Both the position numbers and the translations under genes were made by a program. Under the pieces are notes generated by a model. That model saw only the letters and a list, made by a program, of their open reading frames with translations. It was not told the origin of the DNA and ran no database searches. A stretch of DNA of 64,000 nt from Methylobacterium sp. Leaf117 (GTDB lineage: Bacteria; Pseudomonadota; Alphaproteobacteria; Rhizobiales; Beijerinckiaceae), in assembly GCF_001422985.1 (NCBI RefSeq), contig NZ_LMNL01000034.1, forward strand, positions 60,720 to 124,719, in the 5' to 3' direction. This document shows positions 9,479 through 18,028 of this stretch, one piece after another (the first letter of the stretch is position 1; the number at the start of each line of letters is the position of its first letter).

Positions 9479-10387
9479 TCAGGTCCTCTGCCTTGGGTCG
9501 AGGGCATCGCGCAGGCCGTCGCCCAGGAGGTTGAAGGCCAGCACCGCGAGGAAGATCGAGGCCCCGGGCCAGATCGCCATCCAGGGCGCCTGCTCGAGGA
9601 AGTTCTTGGCGACGTTGAGCATCGAGCCCCAGGACGGCTCGGGCGGCTGCTGGCCGAGGCCCAGGAACGACAGGCTGGCCTCGGCGATGATCGCCGCCGC
9701 GATGGTCAGGGTCGCCTGGACCAGGATCGCCGGCACGATGTTGGGCACGATGTGGCGGAGCGCGATGCGCCAGGGCGGGTTGCCGACGGCGCGGGCCGCC
9801 TCCACGAACTCCTCCGCCGCCACGGCCTGCACCTGCGCCCGGGTCAGGCGCACGAAGGTCGAGGTCGCCGACAGGCCGATCGCCACCATGGCGTTGGTCA
9901 GGCTCGGGCCGAGGAAGGCCGCGAGCGCGATGGCGAGGATCAGGAACGGGATCGCCAGGAGCGCGTCGGTCAGGCGCATGATCAGCATGTCGACCACGCC
10001 GCCGGCATAGCCCGCGATCAACCCGAACGGCAGGCCCAGAGCCACCGCGAGCGCCACCGAGGTCAGGCCCGCCCCGAGCGAGGCGCGTGCCCCGAAAACG
10101 ATGCGCGACAGCACGTCGTGCCCGACCTCGTCGGTGCCGAACGGATGCGCCCAGCTCGGCGCCGAGCGGATCGCGCCCCAGTCGGTGGCGATGGGATCGT
10201 AGGGCGCGACCCAATCGGCGAAGATCGCCATCAGGATCAGCGCCACCACGATGACGAGGCCCACCATGGCGGTGCGACGCGCGGCGAGGCGCGCCCAGAA
10301 TTCACGGACCGGGCCGGGTTCGGCGCGGAGCACCGGCGCGGATGCCGGCAGGGCGACGCCGGTGAGAGCGAGGGCGGCTTTGGTCAT
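9479..10387 (-). CDS. ABC transporter permease (DppC-like)
   Basis: 302 residues starting at ATG 10387 with GGGAGG upstream. An N-terminal transmembrane segment (AMVGLVIVVALILMAIFADW) with the OppC-type tail is followed by WAHPFGTDEVGHDVLSRIVF, a DppC/OppC hallmark, and five more membrane spans. The EAA loop that contacts the ATPases is EEFVEAARAVGNPPWRIALR. It is separated from the upstream DppB-like gene by 331 bp that contain a palindromic repeat element; the two are nevertheless expected to form one inner-membrane channel. Confidence 0.94.
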   Translation of the reverse strand: MTKAALALTGVALPASAPVLRAEPGPVREFWARLAARRTAMVGLVIVVALILMAIFADWVAPYDPIATDWGAIRSAPSWAHPFGTDEVGHDVLSRIVFGARASLGAGLTSVALAVALGLPFGLIAGYAGGVVDMLIMRLTDALLAIPFLILAIALAAFLGPSLTNAMVAIGLSATSTFVRLTRAQVQAVAAEEFVEAARAVGNPPWRIALRHIVPNIVPAILVQATLTIAAAIIAEASLSFLGLGQQPPEPSWGSMLNVAKNFLEQAPWMAIWPGASIFLAVLAFNLLGDGLRDALDPRQRT

Positions 10388-10718
10388 GGGGCCTCCCTGT
10401 GGACGCGGTTCCACCGGCCCCCTTTCCGCGATGGCATCGCGATCGCAGATGCCGCGACGCTGTCATTCCGCGGCGCCGCAGGCGACCCCGGACCCGAAGG
10501 GGCGCGCCAGCGGCGTGCAATCCAGAGCCGGCACCCGTGTAACGTCCGGCAGAACCTGTGTTTCTGGATCCCGGGCTCGGCTGCGCGGCCCCGGGATGAC
10601 GCCGTGCTGCATGAGGTCTCCCCGGACGACCCCGCACAGAGGCGATCACGCTGCCCGAATCGGAAGTCACCCGCGTGTGAATGCGAGACATGCCGATGCA
10701 GTGGAAAAGCCGCCATGC
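10388..10718. other. Intergenic gap inside the transporter operon
   Basis: 331 bp between the two permease genes. It holds the palindromic repeat element at 10462-10600 and no gene that I can support. Because the flanking genes are otherwise tightly packed, the gap looks like an insertion into an operon and may change relative expression of the upstream and downstream genes. Confidence 0.7.
10462..10600 (+). repeat. Bipartite palindromic intergenic element, copy A
   Basis: A 139-bp element bounded by GTCATTCCG and GGGATGAC. The left half contains the CGCCGCAGGCGA region followed by AATCCAGAGCCG-like sequence. The right half begins TCTGGATCCCGGGCTC and ends GCGGCCCCGGGATGAC. Each half can fold into a GC-rich hairpin. 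It matches copies at 13410-13522 (same orientation, shorter) and 30607-30745 (inverted). This resembles REP/RIME-type intergenic elements of Rhizobiales; that family link is my inference. Confidence 0.85.
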
Positions 10719-11663
10719 TCACGCGCGCCTCAGCTTCGGATTGACGAAGGCGGCCAGAAGGTCCGCCGCGAGGTTGAGCAGGACGTAGGTGGTGGCGGTG
10801 CAGATCACGACGCCCTGCACGGTGGCGTAGTCGCGGTTGAACACCGCATCGACCATCAGCTTGCCGAAGCCCGGCACCGAGAACACCTGCTCGGTGAGCA
10901 CCGCACCGGAGAGGAGCTGCCCGAATTCGAGGGCGCCCAGGGTGATGATCGGGATCGCCGCGTTGGGCAGGGCGTGGCGCAGGATCAGGCGCAGCGGCGA
11001 GACGCCCTTGGCCCGGGCGGTGCGGACGTAGTCCGATCCCAGCACGCCGAGCATCGCCGCGCGGGTGTGGCGCATCATCACCGCCGCGATGGCGTTGCCG
11101 AGCACGAAGGCCGGCATCGCCATGGCGCGCAGGTTCTCGGACAGGCTCTCGAAGGGCGAGACGTAGCCCGAGGCGGGAAGCCAGCCGAGCTGCACCGAGA
11201 ACAGCAGGATCATCAGGATGCCGAGCCAGAAATTCGGCACCGACAGACCCCAGAGGGCGATGCCGTTGGCGAGGGTGTCGGCGGCCTGCCCCCGCTTCAC
11301 CGCCGACAGGATGCCCATCGGCACGCCGATCGCGAGCGCCACCAGCATGGCGAGGCAGGCGAGTTCGAGGGTGACGGGCAGCTTCTCCACGACGAGATCG
11401 AGCACCGGCTTCTGCAGGCGGATCGACTCGCCGAGATCACCCTGCAGCACGCCGCCGGCCCAGAGGGCGTAGCGCACCGGCAGGGGCTGATCGAGGTGGT
11501 ACTTCTGCCGGATGAAGGCGATGACCTCGGGGTCGCGCTCTTCACCGGACAGGGCCGTCGCGGTGTCGCCCGGCAGCAATTGCTGCAGGGTGAAGATGAT
11601 CATCGAGGCGATCACCAGGGTGGGGATCGCGAGCGCCAGGCGCTGGACGAGGAAGCGCAGCAT
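10719..11663 (-). CDS. ABC transporter permease (DppB-like)
   Basis: 314 residues with a DppB/OppB layout: N-terminal span (LALAIPTLVIASMIIFTLQQ), the periplasmic LPGDTA region, LDQPLPVRY, GDLGESIRLQKPV, then five further membrane spans. The ATPase-contacting loop reads GSDYVRTARAKGVSPLRLILRHALPNA. C-terminal TEQVFSVPGFGKLMVDAVFNRDY is typical of the family. The start is 16 bp after the binding protein stop. The four remaining operon genes follow beyond a 331-bp gap. Confidence 0.95.
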   Translation of the reverse strand: MLRFLVQRLALAIPTLVIASMIIFTLQQLLPGDTATALSGEERDPEVIAFIRQKYHLDQPLPVRYALWAGGVLQGDLGESIRLQKPVLDLVVEKLPVTLELACLAMLVALAIGVPMGILSAVKRGQAADTLANGIALWGLSVPNFWLGILMILLFSVQLGWLPASGYVSPFESLSENLRAMAMPAFVLGNAIAAVMMRHTRAAMLGVLGSDYVRTARAKGVSPLRLILRHALPNAAIPIITLGALEFGQLLSGAVLTEQVFSVPGFGKLMVDAVFNRDYATVQGVVICTATTYVLLNLAADLLAAFVNPKLRRA

Positions 11664-11679
11664 CGGCCGGGCCCCCGCC

Positions 11680-13185
11680 TCAGTTCAGCGTGAGGCCGGT
11701 GAAGCGCACGAGGCCGTCGGGATAGGGCGTGAAGCCGGTGAGCTTGGTGCTGTAGGCCCAGAACAGCTTGCGGTGGAACAGGTAGATCAGCGGCCGGTCG
11801 GCCATCACCCGGTCGGCGAGGTGCTTCCAGGCCTCGGCGCGCTGGCCGGGATCGACCGTGGCACGCTCGGCCGCGAGCGCGGCGTCCGCTTCCGGGTTGC
11901 AGTAGCGGGCGTAGTTCAGCGGCGTCTTGCAGGCGAGGAAGCTGAAGGTGTTGCCGTCCGGATCGGGCCGGCCGCTCCACGAATAGAGGTAGGCGTCGAA
12001 ATTGCCCTTGTCGGCGGCGTCCAGCGCCGTGGTGAAATCGGTGGCCTGGAGCTTCACGTCGAAGCCGGCCTCGCGGGTCATCGCCTGGATGACCTGGCCC
12101 ACCTGGGGCGCCTCGTTGTTGGCGTAGACCGTCAGGGTCACGCTCGGCTTCGGCACGCCGGCCTCCGCCAGCAGGGCTTTCGCCTTGGCCACATCCCGCT
12201 TGGGTATCGGATAGGCCGGAACGTAGGCCGGGTGCTTGGGCGAGACCCACTGGTTGCCGGGCAGGAACTCGCCGCTGAACACCACCTGGTTGAGGGCGTT
12301 GCGGTCGATGGCGAGGTCGAAGGCGGCGCGCACGCGCGGGTCGGCGATGGCCGAGCCGGCCCTGTTCGGGTTGAACACGATGGACTGGAAGCCGAGCTCG
12401 ATGGTCGAGCCGACCTTGAGCTTCGGGTCGCGGCTCACCTGCGGCAGGTCGGTGGGCGTCAGGCGCTCCAGCAGGTCGAGCTGGCCGGCGCGAAGGTTGG
12501 TCAGCCGCACGGTGCCGTCGGGAATCGGCCGGAACTCGATGCGCTGCAGGTGGATCTGGTCCTTGTTCCAGTAATCGGCAAAGCGCTCGACCACGATCCG
12601 GTCCTGCGGCACCCGCTCGACGAACTTGAACGGCCCGGCGCAGACCGGCGCCGTCGAGAACTTGTCGCCCAGGCGTTCGGCGGCCTTGGGCGAGACCATC
12701 ATGCCGGCCCGGTCGGTGAACTGCGCCATCAGGGGCGCGAACGGCGTCTTGAGGAAGATCTTGAAGGTCAGGTCGTCCACGACCTCGACCCGGTCGATCG
12801 GCGCGATCTCGCCGCGCCGCTGCGAGCCGGGCAGCTTCATGTGCCGCTCGAGGCTGTACTTCGCCGCGGCCGCGTCGAGCTTCTCGCCGTCATGGAACAG
12901 CACCCCCGGCCGCAGGGTCATGGTGAGGGTCTTCTGGTCGTCCGACAGGCTCCAGCCGGTGGCGAGCTGCGGCACCGGCTTCAGGTCGGGGCCGATATCC
13001 ACGAGCTTGTCGCACAACGCCGCGAAGACCATGCGGCCGGCGAAGGTGCGGGCCAGCGTCGGGTCGAGGGCGTCCGGGTCCTCCATCAGGCCGAAGCGCA
13101 GGGTCTGGGCCTGCGACGTCCCGACGAGACCAGGAGACAGCGTGGCAATGCCCGCAACGAGACCGGCAGCGAACAGACGCAGCAT
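11680..13185 (-). CDS. Extracellular solute-binding protein, family 5 (peptide-type)
   Basis: 501 residues with a signal peptide (MLRLFAAGLVAGIATLSPGL, cleavage likely after SQAQ). The family 5 fold is recognisable from DPDALDPTLARTFAGRMVFA, the LATGWSLSDDQKTLTMTLRPGVLFHDG block and PVCAGPFKFVERVPQD. It should capture the substrate in the periplasm and deliver it to the DppBC-like channel encoded downstream. The start is ATG 13185 with GAAGGA upstream rather than the TTG just before it. Family 5 proteins bind di/oligopeptides, glutathione, opines or nickel; the flanking gamma-glutamyltransferases favour gamma-glutamyl peptides. Confidence 0.93.
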   Translation of the reverse strand: MLRLFAAGLVAGIATLSPGLVGTSQAQTLRFGLMEDPDALDPTLARTFAGRMVFAALCDKLVDIGPDLKPVPQLATGWSLSDDQKTLTMTLRPGVLFHDGEKLDAAAAKYSLERHMKLPGSQRRGEIAPIDRVEVVDDLTFKIFLKTPFAPLMAQFTDRAGMMVSPKAAERLGDKFSTAPVCAGPFKFVERVPQDRIVVERFADYWNKDQIHLQRIEFRPIPDGTVRLTNLRAGQLDLLERLTPTDLPQVSRDPKLKVGSTIELGFQSIVFNPNRAGSAIADPRVRAAFDLAIDRNALNQVVFSGEFLPGNQWVSPKHPAYVPAYPIPKRDVAKAKALLAEAGVPKPSVTLTVYANNEAPQVGQVIQAMTREAGFDVKLQATDFTTALDAADKGNFDAYLYSWSGRPDPDGNTFSFLACKTPLNYARYCNPEADAALAAERATVDPGQRAEAWKHLADRVMADRPLIYLFHRKLFWAYSTKLTGFTPYPDGLVRFTGLTLN

Positions 13186-13409
13186 CAAGCTTCCTTCAGA
13201 ACAGGGATCGGTCCGGATCGCAGAGCCGCCGCACGGGAGGGCCGATCGGCGCGAGCCGGGAAGACGTTCGAAAGTGCATACATTATCCGTGCCAGAGGAG
13301 CGCTTGGCAACGGCTGGGACGCCGGGAGGCGGCGTTCGGATGTGGGAGGCGCAAGCAATCAGGGTCGCCTGCCTGAAGCAGCCAAGGCTATTCGTAGCTG
13401 TGACGCACC

Positions 13410-13522
13410 GTCATTCCGAGTCGCCGGAGGCGAGCCCGGAATCCAGAGCCGCCGGACAGCGCCCAACCGTGCGATCCCGATGGATCCGGATCCTGGGCTC
13501 CGCTTCGCGGCCCCAGGATGAC
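13410..13522 (+). repeat. Bipartite palindromic intergenic element, copy B
   Basis: A 113-bp, slightly shortened copy of the element at 10462. It starts GTCATTCCGAGTCGCCGGAG, contains AATCCAGAGCCG and ends GCGGCCCCAGGATGAC. The spacer between the halves is shorter than in copies A and C. Its right end runs into a 15-bp tandem array. Confidence 0.85.
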
Positions 13523-13561
13523 ATTCCGGGTGATGACATTCCGGGTGATGACATTCCGGGT
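13517..13561. repeat. 15-bp tandem array, 3 copies
   Basis: Three perfect copies of GATGACATTCCGGGT. The unit joins the last bases of the palindromic element (GATGAC) to bases that resemble its first ones (ATTCCGGG), as if element ends had been fused and then amplified. Confidence 0.95.
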
Positions 13562-13591
13562 CTTGCCGGAGACTCAAGCGTTCTTCACGCT

Positions 13592-15211
13592 TCACCACAC
13601 CGCCACCTGTCCGTCGCGGCGGGGATCGCTGGCGCCGACATAGCCCTCGGTGCCGGGGTCGCCCATGCGCCAGATGAACTGGCCGGCGCCAAAATCCTGG
13701 TAGCTGTCCTGGATCACGTCGACCCGGTGGCCGCGCGCCTGCAGGCCCTGCAGGGTCGCGGCCGGCATGGTCGATTCCGCGTTGATCTCCAGGCCGGCGT
13801 TGAAGCGCCAGCGCGGGGCGTCGCAGGCGGCCTGCGGGTTCTGGTGGTGGTCGATCATCCGCACCAGGGTCTGCAGGTGGCCCTGAGGCTGCATGTTGCC
13901 GCCCATCACGCCGAAGCTCATCACCGGGGCGCCGGCTTTCGTGAGGAAGCCCGGGATGATGGTGTGGAAGGGGCGCTTGCCGGGCGCCACCCCGTTCGGG
14001 CTGCGCGGGTCGAGCACGAAGCCGTAGCCGCGGTTCTGCAGCGACAGGCCCCATTCGGGCACCACCACGCCGGAGCCGAAGCCCATGAAGTTCGACTGGA
14101 TGAAGCTCACCATCATGCCGGATTCATCGGCCGCGGTGAGGTAGATGGTGCCGCCACGGACCGGATTGCCGGCGCCGAAATACTGGGCCCGGCGCGGATC
14201 GATCAGCTTGGCGCGCGACGCCAGATAGGCGGGGTCGAGCATCGCCTCCGGGGTCACCTCCATGGTGCGCGCGTCGGCGACGTAGCGGTAGGTATCGGCG
14301 AAAGCGAGCTTCATCGCCTCGATCTGGAGGTGCTGCGCCTCGGGTCCGTCCACCGCGAGGCCGGCGAGGTCGAAGGATTCGAGAATGCCGAGGGCGATCT
14401 GGGCGGCGATGCCCTGCCCGTTCGGCGGGATCTCGTGCAGGGTGTAGCCGTGATAGTCCTTGGCCGTCGGCGTCACCCATTCGGGCCGGAAGGCAGCGAG
14501 ATCCGCCACCGTCATGGCGCCGCCATGAGCCGCGGCGTGGCGCGCCATGGCCTCGGCGATCTCGCCCTCGTAGAAGGCGCGCCCCTTCGTCTCGGCGACG
14601 GCCCGCAGCGTCCGGGCGATGCCCGGCAGAGTGACGCGCTCGCCCACATGCGGGGCGCGGCCGTGGGGCAGGAAGGTCTCGGCGAAGCCGGGCTGGCTCA
14701 CGAGATCGGCGACCTTCGCGGCGGCCGCCCATTTCTGCTGCACCACCACCGGGGCCAGATAGCCGCGCTCGGCGATCTCGATGGCGGGCTGGAGCAGGTC
14801 CCCGAAGGGCAGCTTTCCGAAGCGCTCGCTCAAGGCGACCCAGGCGGCGACGGCGCCCGGCACCGTGACGGAATCCCAGCCCCGCATCGGCGGCCGCTCG
14901 GCCGCCCCGTATTTCCGGGTGAAGTAGTCGGCGGTCCAGGCGGCGGGCGCCCCGCCCGAGGCGTTGAGTCCGTGCAGCGCCTTGCCGTCCCACAGGATGC
15001 AGAAGGCATCCGAGCCGAGACCGTTGCTGCACGGCTCGGTGATGGTCTTGGCCGCCGCCGTGGCGATGGCGGCATCGACGGCGTTGCCGCCCTGCCACAG
15101 CATGCGGATGCCGGCCTGGGCCGCCAGCGCGTGCGAGGTCGAAACCATGTTGCGGCCGAAGATCGGCATCCGCACGGTGGGATAGCCGGTGGTCCAGTCG
15201 AACGGCGTCAT
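13592..15211 (-). CDS. Gamma-glutamyltransferase family protein (copy 2)
   Basis: 539 residues from ATG 15211. Family features: MVSTSHALAAQAGIRMLWQG, NAVDAAIATAAA, the GLGSDAF loop, the probable processing threonine in RGGTIYLTAADESG, QSNFMGFGSG and SFGVMGG. No signal peptide is evident. It differs substantially from copy 1 (for example a distinct C-terminus GYVGASDPRRDGQVAVW), so it is not a recent duplicate. It lies upstream of the peptide importer on the same strand, separated by the repeat-bearing gap; the pair brackets the importer. Cephalosporin-acylase-like or other amide substrates remain possible. Confidence 0.9.
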   Translation of the reverse strand: MTPFDWTTGYPTVRMPIFGRNMVSTSHALAAQAGIRMLWQGGNAVDAAIATAAAKTITEPCSNGLGSDAFCILWDGKALHGLNASGGAPAAWTADYFTRKYGAAERPPMRGWDSVTVPGAVAAWVALSERFGKLPFGDLLQPAIEIAERGYLAPVVVQQKWAAAAKVADLVSQPGFAETFLPHGRAPHVGERVTLPGIARTLRAVAETKGRAFYEGEIAEAMARHAAAHGGAMTVADLAAFRPEWVTPTAKDYHGYTLHEIPPNGQGIAAQIALGILESFDLAGLAVDGPEAQHLQIEAMKLAFADTYRYVADARTMEVTPEAMLDPAYLASRAKLIDPRRAQYFGAGNPVRGGTIYLTAADESGMMVSFIQSNFMGFGSGVVVPEWGLSLQNRGYGFVLDPRSPNGVAPGKRPFHTIIPGFLTKAGAPVMSFGVMGGNMQPQGHLQTLVRMIDHHQNPQAACDAPRWRFNAGLEINAESTMPAATLQGLQARGHRVDVIQDSYQDFGAGQFIWRMGDPGTEGYVGASDPRRDGQVAVW

Positions 15212-15357
15212 CGGGTCGGGGTCTCGCGCATCGGAGGGTGTCCGCTGAGTGTGGAGACAAACGCCGGGGCCGCCAAGTCGCCAAATCGGCGTGCAAGTCG
15301 AAGAATGGGCGAAGGGACGGAGCAGCAAGGTGAGGGAGCCGCCCCGGCCGGTCGCCC

Positions 15358-16374
15358 TCAGCGTTCCGTCGCCCGTTCCGGCATCAGGCGGTTGATGACG
15401 CTGTAGTTGATCGCCGTCCAGAACTCGGACGTCTCCGGATCGGCGATCGCGTTCTCCGCCGCCTCGATCACGGCATGGTCGGCCGTCACCAGGAAGTCTT
15501 CGACGTCGTTCAGCGAATCGAAGGACAGGACCGAGATGCCGTCGATCTTCGAGCCCTCGGGATCGGCCTGGGTCGCGCCGAACGGATGGAGCTGGGCGTA
15601 GCGGCGGACATACTGCGCGGTCGCGCCCTGCGCGCGGACGAGGTCGGCCTGCGCGTGCAGCCACGCCTCCTGGAACGCGGCGCGCGACAGGTGCGGCCGG
15701 CGCCGGTGGATCTTCACGAGGCTGACGGGATCGCGGTGACGCGCGCTCGGGATCAGGATGTATTCCCGCGCCACTTCGCGGGTCACCATGCGGAAGGCGG
15801 TCCGCTCGTCGGCGACGATGCGCTCGGCATATTGCTCCTGGCCGAGCACGGCCGCGATGTCGTCCTCGTCCGCGTAGGCGATGTAGGCGAAGCCGTCGAA
15901 GCTCGGGCGCCGGTAGGCCGGGACCCGCGCCGCCGGATCGGGCACCAGCTTGCCCACTCCGTCCACCATCGCCCGGTAGGGTGGCCGGAAGCCGGAGGAC
16001 GGCCCCGAGGCGACGCGGTGGACCTGATCGTAGCGCACCACCCGGTCGTTCCGCGTGCCGGGCTCCGCATAGGCGAATTTCGGCCCGTGCACCTTGCGCC
16101 AGTATTCGTCCCAATGCTCGAAGGCGAGGTTGGGGTCGGGCTCCAGCGCCACCGCCTCGGGATGGCGCGCGGGCCGCATCACGGGCCGGCCGTCGCGGCC
16201 GACATTCGCGCCGTCGTCGCGCGGGCGCCGGGATGGCGAGGTGTCGTCGCTGCGCGAGACGAAGGTCGGCGTCACGATCAGCGGCTTGGTGGTGGAGCGG
16301 ACCGCCTCCCCGTGGGGCGGCCGCTGCAGCATGTCCGAGCGGGCGAGGTCGGGGGTTCCGGCGGGATCGGTCAT
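15358..16374 (-). CDS. EthD-domain-like protein
   Basis: 338 residues, ATG 16374 with AGGAG upstream. Residues about 80-110 contain LAFEHWDEYWRKVHGPKFAY, and a second similar stretch (SRAAFQEAWLHAQADLV) lies further on, resembling paired ferredoxin-like EthD/Dabb domains in which a W-x-x-x-H-x segment precedes the core strands. The N-terminal 80 residues are proline/arginine-rich and probably disordered. EthD proteins accompany oxidative degradation systems, but their own role is often unknown. It lies 35 bp after the PRISE-type reductase gene, probably in the same transcript. Confidence 0.72.
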   Translation of the reverse strand: MTDPAGTPDLARSDMLQRPPHGEAVRSTTKPLIVTPTFVSRSDDTSPSRRPRDDGANVGRDGRPVMRPARHPEAVALEPDPNLAFEHWDEYWRKVHGPKFAYAEPGTRNDRVVRYDQVHRVASGPSSGFRPPYRAMVDGVGKLVPDPAARVPAYRRPSFDGFAYIAYADEDDIAAVLGQEQYAERIVADERTAFRMVTREVAREYILIPSARHRDPVSLVKIHRRRPHLSRAAFQEAWLHAQADLVRAQGATAQYVRRYAQLHPFGATQADPEGSKIDGISVLSFDSLNDVEDFLVTADHAVIEAAENAIADPETSEFWTAINYSVINRLMPERATER

Positions 16375-16409
16375 CGGGGCTCCTGGGTGCGGACGGGACG
16401 GCGTCGGGA

Positions 16410-17474
16410 TCACGGGATCACCCGCTCCGCCCGCAGGCGCGCGAACAGGTCGAAGAAGGCCTCGTCGGTGGCCTGATAATCGAGGAAGCCGAGGCGCCGG
16501 CTCTTGCTCATGTCGGTGACGACTTCGATCGGCCGCCCGAGATCGGCGTCGGTGTGCCAAGCCGAGGCGAGGCGGCCGAGATCGGCCTCCTTGAGGCCGT
16601 GGCGGGCGGCAAGCTCGGCCCAGAGCGGGGCGGCCCCGTCCATCTGCTGCTCCAGGGGCAGGACTTCGCCGTCGAAGGGCGCCGGCGCCACGCCGAACCA
16701 CTCAGCGATCCGGCCCCACATCCAGCTCCAGCGGAAGACGTCGCCGTCGACGATGTTGAAGGCTTCGTTGCGCGCCGCCGGCGTGGTCGCGGCCCAGGCG
16801 AGCTGGCGCGCCAGGATGCGGGCGTCGGTCATGTCGGTCAGCCCGTTCCACTGCGCCGCCGAGCCTGGGAAGCGGAACGGCCGCCCGGTCTCGCGGCACA
16901 GGGTGGCGTAGACGGCCAGCGTCACGCCCATGTTCATGGCGTTGCCCAGCGCATAGCCGATGATGGTGTGCGGCCGGTGCACGCTCCAGCCGAAGCCGTC
17001 CCGCTCGGCGGCGGCGAAGACCTCGTCCTCCTGCGCGTAGTAGAAGTTCTCGACGTCGAGGCGGCCCTGATCCTCGCGAAACGGCGTCGCCGGCAGGGTA
17101 CCCTTCCCGTAGGCCTCGAACGGCCCGAGATAGTGCTTGAGACCCGTGACCAGGGCAACGTGCTCGACGCCGCCATTCGGCCGGAGGGCGTCGAGGAGGT
17201 TGCGCACCATCGCGCCGTTGACGCGGATGTTCTCCGCCTCCGTCGCCTGGCGCAGCCACGTGGTGATGAAGACGTGGGTCGGACGGACCTGCGCCAGGGC
17301 GCCCTTCAGGCTGTCCGGTTCGAGAAGGTCGGCCTGGACCGGGGTGATACCCGGCAGGTCGGTGGGCGGCTTGCGGGCGAGGCCGGCGACGGACCAGCCC
17401 TCCGCAACGAGATGATGCGCGAGATTGTTGCCGACGATGCCGCTGACACCGGCGATGAGGGCCGTCCTGCTCAT
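16410..17474 (-). CDS. NAD(P)-dependent SDR, PRISE/VEP1-like enone reductase
   Basis: 354 residues with an N-terminal Rossmann fold (LIAGVSGIVGNN). Two motifs mark the progesterone 5-beta-reductase/iridoid synthase-like group: TGLKHYLGPFEAYG, with the family's catalytic lysine, and VENFYYAQEDEVF, with its catalytic tyrosine. Members reduce activated C=C bonds of enones; the natural bacterial substrates are mostly unknown. It is transcribed away from the HxlR-type regulator at 17573 with a 98-bp gap, a layout common for oxidoreductases controlled by a divergent HxlR regulator. Confidence 0.88.
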   Translation of the reverse strand: MSRTALIAGVSGIVGNNLAHHLVAEGWSVAGLARKPPTDLPGITPVQADLLEPDSLKGALAQVRPTHVFITTWLRQATEAENIRVNGAMVRNLLDALRPNGGVEHVALVTGLKHYLGPFEAYGKGTLPATPFREDQGRLDVENFYYAQEDEVFAAAERDGFGWSVHRPHTIIGYALGNAMNMGVTLAVYATLCRETGRPFRFPGSAAQWNGLTDMTDARILARQLAWAATTPAARNEAFNIVDGDVFRWSWMWGRIAEWFGVAPAPFDGEVLPLEQQMDGAAPLWAELAARHGLKEADLGRLASAWHTDADLGRPIEVVTDMSKSRRLGFLDYQATDEAFFDLFARLRAERVIP

Positions 17475-17572
17475 GATGGGTCTCCGTTTTGCGTCGAAAG
17501 GGACCTATGGAGCGGGTCCGGCCCCGACCAGACGGCACCGTTTGGGGTCATAGGCACGAGAAGGTAACCAGC

Positions 17573-17950
17573 ATGGACCGGGGAAGTGCGGACGAGGCAT
17601 GGCGCGAGGACTGCGCCCCGCGCCGGGTGCTCGACCTGTTCGCCACCAAATGGACCAGCATGGTGCTGCACACGCTCCAGGCCCGCCACGGCGGGGCGGC
17701 GCGCACCGGCGTGCTCCAGCGCAGCCTGCCGGGCATCTCGAAGAAGATGCTGACCCAGACCCTGCGCGACATGGAGGCGAGCGGCCTCCTCACGCGCCAT
17801 GTGGCCGGCACGGTGCCGCCCGCCGTGGAGTATCGCCTGACGGCGCTCGGCCACCGCTTCGTCGAGCCGGTCGAACTCCTCTACGCCTGGGGCCGCACCA
17901 ATGCCGACGCCCTCGACGCCCTCAAACCCCGGCCGACCTCCCGGCGCTGA
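17573..17950 (+). CDS. HxlR-family transcriptional regulator
   Basis: 125 residues carrying the winged HTH of the HxlR family: an N-terminal cysteine (REDCAPRRVLDLFATKW), then FxxL-type recognition region SLPGISKKMLTQTLRDMEASGLLTR and the wing PPAVEYRLTALGHRF. Many members sense reactive electrophiles or quinones through that conserved cysteine. It diverges from the PRISE-type reductase. A CCTATG (17504) and a CATAGG (17549) in the shared gap form a weak, widely spaced inverted repeat that could contribute to an operator. Confidence 0.92.
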   Translation: MDRGSADEAWREDCAPRRVLDLFATKWTSMVLHTLQARHGGAARTGVLQRSLPGISKKMLTQTLRDMEASGLLTRHVAGTVPPAVEYRLTALGHRFVEPVELLYAWGRTNADALDALKPRPTSRR

Positions 17951-18028
17951 TTGCGTGCCAAACCCAATTCGGCAAACCTCCTGCATGCGCGGGCGTCATC
18001 GAGCGGGAACGGGTGGAGACGGACGATC

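Larger units (their letters stand above)
13186..13591. other. Intergenic region with repeats
   Basis: A 406-bp gap upstream of the binding protein gene and downstream of the second gamma-glutamyltransferase. It must hold the promoter of the importer operon, probably within 13186-13320, but I see no convincing consensus boxes. The rest is the palindromic element copy B and a 15-bp tandem array. Confidence 0.6.

Noticed and set aside
10388..10718. Operon boundary between the two permease genes
   Set aside because: The gene set is complete only if both sides act together, and the gap is largely explained by an inserted palindromic element.
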